Shown: positions 57,444 to 64,000 of the stretch, piece by piece
Layout of the letters: the number at the start of each line of letters is the position of its first letter
Position numbering within the stretch: the stretch's first letter is position 1
Source of the DNA: Branchipolynoe longqiensis
Lineage: Eukaryota > Annelida > Polychaeta > Phyllodocida > Polynoidae
Length of the DNA: 64,000 nt
Direction of reading: 5' to 3'
Assembly: GCA_030323885.1 (NCBI GenBank)
Contig: CM059189.1
Span: 43,949,634-44,013,633, forward strand
Notes under the pieces: model-generated
Databases searched by the model: none
Seen by the model: only the letters and a program-made list of their open reading frames with translations
Told to the model about the DNA's origin: nothing
Program-made: the position numbers and the translations under genes

Positions 57444-57586
57444 TGTGATATAAATAGATGGGGGATACCCCACCACGTGAGAGGGAACCCCGCGTGACGT
57501 CATGACGGCGGGGAGGCCATAAATAAACCAGTACTTAACAAGCACTCATTGAGTCGAGTCGTATATGTAGGCATCCAACCGTTACA
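57444..57586 (+). repeat. 5' LTR
   Basis: 143 bp, TGTGATATAAATAG...CCGTTACA. It contains 'gtgacgtcatgac', a perfect CRE/ATF-type TGACGTCA palindrome that could drive transcription, and 'aataaacc' as a possible poly(A) signal. Confidence 0.93.
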
Positions 57587-57596
57587 TGGTGTCAGA
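57587..57596 (+). other. Primer-binding site (tRNA-Leu type)
   Basis: TGGTGTCAGA immediately after the LTR, complementary to a tRNA-Leu-type 3' end. Confidence 0.8.
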
Positions 57597-57611
57597 TACA
57601 AGGAACTTGAA

Positions 57612-60600
57612 ATGGCGCTCACAGGACTAAAGCCGCCAGCACCCCTAAATTTGGAAGACAATCTATCCCTAAACTGGGAACAGTGGTACGATTCGTACGA
57701 ATTCTATGCAGCAGCAGCCGGGATACACAACAAACCAGAGAAGGTACAGTGCGCGGTGTTTTTGCATGTAGCCGGGGCAGAGGCCCAAAAAGTATACCGA
57801 ACATTGAAGGTTGACACCAACATAATAGACAGGATTCAGCCTTTGATCACAGCTTTCCGCACGTACTGCAAAGGAAAGACAAACATAACAGTCATACGGT
57901 ATAAGTTTAATTCACTACAACAAACAACACAAACGATGGATGTATACATTCGAGAGTTACAATACCGCATTGCGCACTGCGAATATGGAGATCTCGCCGA
58001 CTCCATGTTATGTGACCGCTTGATATGCGGCGTCAAAAACTCCAAACTAAGGGACCGACTGCTACAAACAGCAAATCTAACATTAGAACAATGCATTGAG
58101 ACATGCCGACTCAGCGAACACCAATCAAACCTACTGTCAGAAAATTCAACAGTGGAACTAGAACATGTAGATGCTGTAAATACACGTTCGTATACACCAG
58201 CCACTGTCACATCACGTACGCCAGCGTGGGCGAATCAACGACCGCTGTCAAGAGCAGGGAGCACACGTACGCAGTGTGGACGATGCGGATATATCCACAC
58301 ACCCGGACAATGCCCAGCAAAAGGCAAACAATGCTCAAAGTGTCGACTAATCGGACATTTTTCGAAAGTATGCAAAACGAAGAAACAAAACCATGCGAGT
58401 CTAAACATGTTACAGGTAGACGACCACAACACCCCCCCAGCGGACGCCCAAGATGACCTTGATGATGACTACGATTTATTTGTTGGATGCGTATCAAAGC
58501 CAAATGAACATGACACAAACTTATGGTTTACTACCATATCGCTAGGCTCCCAGAAAGTCAAATTCAAGCTGGATACAGGCTCACAAGCAAACATAATACC
58601 CAGAGGCGTATACAACAAGCTCAGCAACGTCGTACTGAAGCCAAGCAAGTGCACCCTGATCACGTTCTCGGGCGAACGAATTCGCCCAGAAGGGGAGGCA
58701 GAGATCGCAACAGACGGTAAAATGATGCGATACCAGATTACAAGCAGTGGATGCCCAATTCTAGGAAGTGAAGCCTGCACGAGGCTAGGGCTGATTCAAC
58801 GCGTCAACACAATATCAAAGAAAAGGGAGACTACCACACGGCAACCAACCACAGTCAAGTCCGACGAGCCAAGTGCACAGCGCCTGGTAAATAAATACTC
58901 AGACATTTTCGAAGGGTTAGGCAAAATCAAAAGTGATGCTGTAATACACATAGATAATGATATAACCCCTTGTGTAGACCCACCTAGACGCATACCACAC
59001 GCAATAGAAAATCATGTAAAAGAAGAACTAAAAAAAATGATCCGGCTAGGGGTAATCGTTGAAGAAACAGATCCCACCCCCTGGGTTAACTCTATAACTA
59101 TAGTTAAGAAGCCTAACAAAATACGCATATGTTTGGACCCAACTAAATTAAATAGAGCCATATTAAATAGCCCCTATCCTACAAGGACAATAGAGGAAGT
59201 AATCGCTAGAACATCAGACGCAAAACTTTTCTCAGTTATCGACGCAAACAGCGGTTACTGGCAAATAGAACTAGATCTAAAAAGCAGTAAATTATGTACC
59301 TTTAACACACCATGGGGGCGGTATCGTTTCACCAGATTACCTTTCGGCATCAAAACGGCCGGAGACATTTTTGTACAAGAAATGAACAAAATTGTATACG
59401 GGCTACCTGGAGTGAACGTCGTAACAGACAACATACTGGTATACGGGTCAACAGTTGAAGAACACAATACTAGATTAGAAGCGGTGTTCAAAAGGGCCCA
59501 AGAGGTCAACTTAAAATTCAATCCAGAAAAATCTAGAATATGCAAAAAGGAGGTAAATTATGTAGGACATACACTGACCCAGTCAGGCGTTAAGCCAACC
59601 AATGAAAGAGTGCAGGCAATCATCGACATGCCTGAGCCTAAAGACAAAGCAGGAATACAGAGGTTCTTAGGCATGGTCGGATACGTAGGGAAATTCATAC
59701 CAAACATGTCAGAAACAGCTAAACCACTACGTACAATACTAGAAAAAACCGTTGAATGGCACTGGCAACACGAGCAAAAAGAAGCTTTCGAAATGTTAAA
59801 AAAACTATTAATTACAGCACCAGTTCTGCAGTACTATGACGTAAAAAAAAGCGTAACACTACAAGTAGATGCATCGAAATCCGGTCTGGGACCAGTATTA
59901 TTCCAAAATGAAGGTCCAGTAGCTATGGCATCAAAGTCCCTAGATCATGCTCAGTCAAATTACGCAGTAATCGAAAAAGAGCTTCTGGCGATATGCTACG
60001 GCTGTAAGAAATTTCATCAATATATCTTTGGCAAACAAATAACCGTACAAACAGATCACAAGCCTTTAATTGCAATAATGAACAAACCTATACACATGCT
60101 GTCTGCTAGGATGCAGAGGATGAGGCTCCGCCTACAAAATTACAACATTGTATTAACGTACATTAAAGGGGTAAATATGTATTTTGCAGATGCCCTATCA
60201 CGCGCCCACTTGACCACAATCCACCCGAATGACCTATTCGACACGACCTTAGCTGTAGCGCAGCTTGACGTGGCGCCACACATGCTGCAATGCATCTCAA
60301 GTAGTACTCAGACAGATGATGTTCTCCTAGAGGTGATTCGACACACACAAGAAGGTTGGCCAGAAATTAAAGAAAAAATACATCAATTGGCACGACCATT
60401 TTTCACATTTAGAGAGACTATCACATATGCTGATGGTATACTACTCAAAGACAGTCAGGTGATTATACCATCCAAAATGCAACAAGAAATGTTAGGTATC
60501 ATACACGAATCACATCTAGGCATCATAAAGTGCAAAGAACTAGCTCGCGACAATATTTTCTGGCCCGGAATTTCAAAACAAATACAAGATACAGTAGCAA

Positions 60601-61562
60601 GATGCGTAATTTGCCAATCACTACGAAATAAACTGCACGCAGAACCACTGGTATGCCACCAAACACCAGACCTGCCATTCCAAAAAGTCGGTATCGACTT
60701 ATTCCAGATACAAAATAAAACCTTCCTCATTGTAGTAGACTACTACTCAAAATACCCAGAGGTATCAGAACTGGTTTCGACCACCAGCGCAGCAACAATT
60801 GTAGCACTAAAACAAATCTTCTGCCGTTTTGGCATACCCAAAACGGTCGTTTCGGACAATGGTCCACAATTCCATAGTGCAGAATACAAAAACTTCGCTA
60901 AAGAATTTGGTTTCCAAGCAGTATTTTCTAACCCATTACATGCCCAAAGTAACGGGTTGGCAGAACGTTACGCGCAGACAGTCAAACACATACTAAAGAA
61001 GGCAGATAAAATGGGCAGGGACTACAATGTCGCACTACTAAATTACAGAAATACGCCTCTCAGTCACATACACGCATCACCTGCACAACTACTGCTTAGC
61101 AGAAGACTTAAATGCAAATTACCAGCAACAAATAATCACTTGAAACCAAGAACGCAGGAACACAAAGCAGCAGAGTTCGACCAGGTACAGCGATCACAGA
61201 AAATGTATCACGACAAACGGGCGGATGCACAACACATGCAATTAAAAATAAATGACAACATACAATACCTGAACAATGAGGGCCAATGGAGCCCAGGAAC
61301 AATAGTCCAAACCAACACACCAGGCCACAGAGATTATCACATACAGAACACAAGAAACAGAATATTAAGGAGAAATCGTAAATACATGTTCAAAGTACCA
61401 GATCAGATAGCAAAACCAAGTGAGGCAAAAGCAAAAATAAACAATGCAGTGTGCGCTCCGGCAAGACAATCATGTGCTCCAGCTACAGACGAGTCTCATT
61501 ACGTAACACGGTACGGTCGAGTGGTACGCCCAGCCAGAACATCAAGACGGACAAACCGCTAG
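57612..61562 (+). CDS. Gag-Pol polyprotein, single frame, 1316 aa
   Basis: One uninterrupted frame. I take the start at 57612 (MALTGLKPPAPL) because the upstream in-frame ATG at 57549 lies inside the LTR, and the sister copy at 44205 starts likewise. In numbering from 57549: gag core to about 230; zinc knuckles C243-C246-H250-C255 and C262-C265-H270-C275; aspartic protease D342-T-G; reverse transcriptase about 500-690 with WGRYRFTRLPFGIK; RNase H with D774; integrase finger H986/H990/C1019/C1022; integrase core D1050, D1103, E1139 with the expected 35-residue spacing; C-terminal tail to 1337. The catalytic box reads VVTDNILVYG. N628 (codon 59430-59432) replaces the second aspartate that the decayed copy at 2.7-5.9 kb retains. 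No separate gag stop or frameshift is seen, so Gag and Pol would be made as one chain. It should act in cytoplasmic particles and the nucleus, as known for the family. Confidence 0.95.
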   Translation: MALTGLKPPAPLNLEDNLSLNWEQWYDSYEFYAAAAGIHNKPEKVQCAVFLHVAGAEAQKVYRTLKVDTNIIDRIQPLITAFRTYCKGKTNITVIRYKFNSLQQTTQTMDVYIRELQYRIAHCEYGDLADSMLCDRLICGVKNSKLRDRLLQTANLTLEQCIETCRLSEHQSNLLSENSTVELEHVDAVNTRSYTPATVTSRTPAWANQRPLSRAGSTRTQCGRCGYIHTPGQCPAKGKQCSKCRLIGHFSKVCKTKKQNHASLNMLQVDDHNTPPADAQDDLDDDYDLFVGCVSKPNEHDTNLWFTTISLGSQKVKFKLDTGSQANIIPRGVYNKLSNVVLKPSKCTLITFSGERIRPEGEAEIATDGKMMRYQITSSGCPILGSEACTRLGLIQRVNTISKKRETTTRQPTTVKSDEPSAQRLVNKYSDIFEGLGKIKSDAVIHIDNDITPCVDPPRRIPHAIENHVKEELKKMIRLGVIVEETDPTPWVNSITIVKKPNKIRICLDPTKLNRAILNSPYPTRTIEEVIARTSDAKLFSVIDANSGYWQIELDLKSSKLCTFNTPWGRYRFTRLPFGIKTAGDIFVQEMNKIVYGLPGVNVVTDNILVYGSTVEEHNTRLEAVFKRAQEVNLKFNPEKSRICKKEVNYVGHTLTQSGVKPTNERVQAIIDMPEPKDKAGIQRFLGMVGYVGKFIPNMSETAKPLRTILEKTVEWHWQHEQKEAFEMLKKLLITAPVLQYYDVKKSVTLQVDASKSGLGPVLFQNEGPVAMASKSLDHAQSNYAVIEKELLAICYGCKKFHQYIFGKQITVQTDHKPLIAIMNKPIHMLSARMQRMRLRLQNYNIVLTYIKGVNMYFADALSRAHLTTIHPNDLFDTTLAVAQLDVAPHMLQCISSSTQTDDVLLEVIRHTQEGWPEIKEKIHQLARPFFTFRETITYADGILLKDSQVIIPSKMQQEMLGIIHESHLGIIKCKELARDNIFWPGISKQIQDTVARCVICQSLRNKLHAEPLVCHQTPDLPFQKVGIDLFQIQNKTFLIVVDYYSKYPEVSELVSTTSAATIVALKQIFCRFGIPKTVVSDNGPQFHSAEYKNFAKEFGFQAVFSNPLHAQSNGLAERYAQTVKHILKKADKMGRDYNVALLNYRNTPLSHIHASPAQLLLSRRLKCKLPATNNHLKPRTQEHKAAEFDQVQRSQKMYHDKRADAQHMQLKINDNIQYLNNEGQWSPGTIVQTNTPGHRDYHIQNTRNRILRRNRKYMFKVPDQIAKPSEAKAKINNAVCAPARQSCAPATDESHYVTRYGRVVRPARTSRRTNR

Positions 61563-61869
61563 ACAAGGGGTATATCTGTACATAACTAATAAACGATAAG
61601 AGAGCTGTAAGCCTAGTATTGAGGCACAGGTCAACACATGCGAAAACAAACGTAGAAAATTAACACATAAGACATGTTACCGAATTCACCGGTTGTTATA
61701 CACCAACGTTAAACACTAACACAAAAAAAAAAGGAATGTCACCTGTTAATGATAAGTTGATACCGAAACATTGCAAAATGATGTTAATGATAAGTTAGAT
61801 AAGAAACCCCAAAGAAAATTGTCACCAGTTAAACACTTATAACGTTCTCACATATATATATAAAAAAAG

Positions 61870-61896
61870 AATAAAAGAAAAAAAAAAGAAGGGAGA
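61870..61896 (+). other. Polypurine tract
   Basis: An almost pure A/G run ending 'aaaagaagggaga' directly before the 3' LTR, the plus-strand primer in LTR elements. Confidence 0.85.
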
Positions 61897-62039
61897 TGTG
61901 ATATAAATAGATGGGGGATACCCCACCACGTGAGAGGGAACCCCGCGTGACGTCATGACGGCGGGGAGGCCGTAAATAAACCAGTACTTAACAAGCACTC
62001 ATTGAGTCGAGTCGTATATGTAGGCATCCAACCGTTACA
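61897..62039 (+). repeat. 3' LTR
   Basis: 143 bp, differing from the 5' LTR only at 'ggccGtaaat' versus 'ggccAtaaat'. Confidence 0.93.
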
Positions 62040-63112
62040 GCTGCTACTAGATGAAGCTGCTACTAGATGAAGCAGCTACTAGATGAAGCAGCTACTAGTT
62101 GAAGCTGCTACTAGATGAAGCAGCTACTATATAAAGCTGCTACTAGATGAAGCAGCTACTACATGAAGATGAAGCTGATACTAGATGAGACAGCTCGTAG
62201 TTGAAGCTGCTTCTAGTTGAAGCAGCTACTGGATGAAGCATCTACTAGATGAAGCAGCTACTAGATGAAGCTGCTACTAGCTGATGATGCTACTAGATGA
62301 AGCAGCTACTAGATGAAGCTGCTACTAGATGATGCTGCTAGTAGATGAAAGTGCTATTAGATGAAGCTGCTACTAGATGAAGTAGCTACTAGATGAAGCT
62401 GCTACTAGATAATGCTGCTACTAGATGAAGCAGCTACTAGATGACGCTGCTACTAGATAAAGCTGCTACTAGATAATGATGCTACTAGATGAAGCAGCTA
62501 CTAGATGAAGCTGCTACTAGATGAAGCAGCTACTAGATAAAGATGCTACTAGATAATGCTACTACTAGATGAAGCAGCTACTAGATGAAGCTGCTACTAT
62601 ATGATGATACTACTAGATGAAGCTGCTACTAGATGAAGCAGCTACTTGATGAAGCAGCTACTGGATGAAACAGCTACTAGATGAAGCTGCAACTACAAGA
62701 AGAAGCTCCTACTAGATGAAGCAGCTACTAGATGAAGCTGCTACTATATGAAGCTGTTACTAGATGAAGCAGCTACTAGATGAAACTGCTACTAGATGAA
62801 GCAGCTACTAGATGAAGCTGTTACTAGATGAAACTGCTACTAGATGAAGCAGCTACTAAATGAAGCAGCTACTAGATGAAGCAGCAACTAGATGAAGCAG
62901 CTACTATATGAAGCAGCGACTAGATGAAACAGCTACTAGATGAAGCTGTTACTAGATGAAGTTGTTACTAGATGAAGCTGCTACTGGATGAAGCTGCTAC
63001 TAGATGAAGCTGCTACTAGATGAAGCAGCTACTGGATGAAGCTGCTTCTGGATGAAGCTGCTACTAGATGAACCTGCTACTAGATGAACCTGCTACTAGA
63101 TGAAGCTACCTA

Positions 63113-63577
63113 GCAGCGTATTTTGCTATTGATTATTGTCCCAACTCCATAGCCACAAATTATGGATTAACAGACTAGGTCATATAAAACTGGCCTAAAT
63201 TAAAAGCAATACCAGCCAAATAGTATGAATACTATCGTGGATGTGATGAAAATGGGAAATATTACGCAGAGTGCAGGATTTTAACCCACGCTTCCTGCAG
63301 TGGGTTAATGTGCTAACCATTACACTATCTGGGCTCCCTGATGTCATCACCCTATACACACTTACCTGTCTGTGTGGCTCATTGCCTGAGAAATGCTAAA
63401 GTGCCATTAGGAGTGAACCATTGACTGACTACCTTGTATAGACCTGAACGTGGTGGCATTAGTAGTCATACTCCATTGTTAATGTGCCTCTCTGGTAAAA
63501 TGGACCTTAATTAGCCTGTATTACTTATTAGCTTAATGCTAGACTTGGAAACGGGACAGGACATACTACTCAAGCTT
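63113..63577. other. Non-coding stretch with SINE-3 copy
   Basis: 63235-63345 is a minus SINE-3 ('gatgaaaatgggaaatatta', 'gtgctaaccattacac') with a decayed T-arm. Nothing else recognised. Confidence 0.55.
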
Positions 63578-63905
63578 GCATCGGGCGCAGTGGCTTAAAG
63601 GGTAGAGCGCTGGCCTCCCGTGCGGTAGGTCGGGAATTCAGTTGCTGGCCGAGTCAAACCAATGACTTTAAAATGTATACTTGTCACTTCCTAGCCTGGC
63701 ACTCTGCATTAATATGATAGGGCAAGGACTGGTTAGCCCAGCATCAGGATAATGTGACGGAGTGGGGTATTGGGTCATGGTGCTGGTGGCCTGGTCTCCC
63801 AGTGGGGCAGCACTATAAAATCGCCATGAGTGCGCACTGTTACAAGTCGGTACCCGTCCTGATATGACCTTAGATGTTGCCAGGATGTAAAACTCCAACA
63901 ATCAA
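63578..63905 (+). mobile_element. SINE-1, full-length plus copy
   Basis: 'gggcgcagtggcttaaaggg' head through the 'aggatgtaaaactccaacaa' tail. Confidence 0.9.
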
Positions 63906-64000
63906 GCAACACATTGCCAGTGTCCAACCTCACTTCCAGTACACTACTCACGCTCCCGGTACACACCTCCCGTATAAAACCTAAAACTGCCCGTTTCGCG

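Larger units (their letters stand above)
57444..62039 (+). mobile_element. Ty3/gypsy (Mag-like) LTR retrotransposon, structurally complete
   Basis: Order: target duplication GCTGC (57439-57443), 5' LTR, primer site, gag-pol, polypurine tract, 3' LTR, GCTGC (62040-62044). All structural parts are present, and the LTRs differ only at the A/G in 'ggccRtaaat'. This is a recent insertion. The reverse transcriptase carries a substitution at a catalytic aspartate, so autonomy is doubtful. Confidence 0.95.
57131..63112. repeat. 16-bp satellite (gaagctgctactagat), split by a retrotransposon
   Basis: Units alternate 'gaagctgctactagat' and 'gaagcagctactagat', so gctgc/gcagc makes the array locally self-complementary. 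It runs 57131-57443 and 62040-63112, about 85 units in all. The interruption is the LTR element 57444-62039. Confidence 0.93.

Noticed and set aside
57549..57611. Start of Gag at the upstream in-frame ATG
   Set aside because: It lies inside the LTR and primer site. The next ATG begins the family's conserved MALxGLKPPAPL.
57131..63112. A CRISPR-like or centromeric array
   Set aside because: The 16-bp units have no spacers and are strongly diverged. I see no long higher-order period. It is a simple satellite of unknown role.

Overview
This window is eukaryotic, repeat-dominated, non-genic DNA. I recognise no complete host protein gene in it. The repeats point to a marine invertebrate, most likely a mollusc and perhaps a gastropod: two copies of a SINE whose tail runs into a 'taacgacg'/'aataaaac' end that I recall as common in molluscs (8783-8965 and 36768-37005), Mag-like Ty3/gypsy elements, and pogo-type MITEs. 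The taxon is an inference.

Layout. 1-2.3 kb: a possible end of a 3' UTR, then MITEs. 2.3-7.2 kb: a decayed Ty3/gypsy element on the minus strand followed by a gag-protease fragment of a second one. 7.5-11.2 kb: SINEs and foldback MITEs. 11.7-16.1 kb: a 4.4 kb element made mostly of two giant inverted microsatellite hairpins. 16.1-19.8 kb: SINEs, a 22-bp minisatellite, foldbacks and AT-rich DNA. 19.85-20.8 kb: a CpG-rich tract ending in a good splice donor, the best candidate for a host promoter and first exon. 21-25.6 kb: LINE tails, a decayed tyrosine recombinase, nested SINEs and a minisatellite. 25.7-33.3 kb: five or more foldback elements. 34-43 kb: SINEs, simple repeats and a 1.7 kb GC-rich minisatellite. 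44-49.2 kb: a truncated gypsy element, a decayed LINE and a 35-bp minisatellite. 50-56.6 kb: AC-rich and AT-rich arrays. 57.1-63.1 kb: a 16-bp satellite split by a structurally complete gypsy retrotransposon.

The complete element (57444-62039) has 143-bp LTRs differing at one base, a GCTGC target duplication, a tRNA-Leu-type primer site, a polypurine tract and one uninterrupted gag-pol frame. The second catalytic aspartate of its reverse transcriptase is nevertheless asparagine. Both this change and the single LTR difference have the form CpG to CpA.

The most unusual content is a set of foldback elements. Seven have the same 3-bp target duplication, TTA, which fits PIF/Harbinger. Each family has its own short internal 'word' repeated in both arms. 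Paralogous copies of the host repeats act as empty sites for two of the insertions. None of these elements carries a transposase here.
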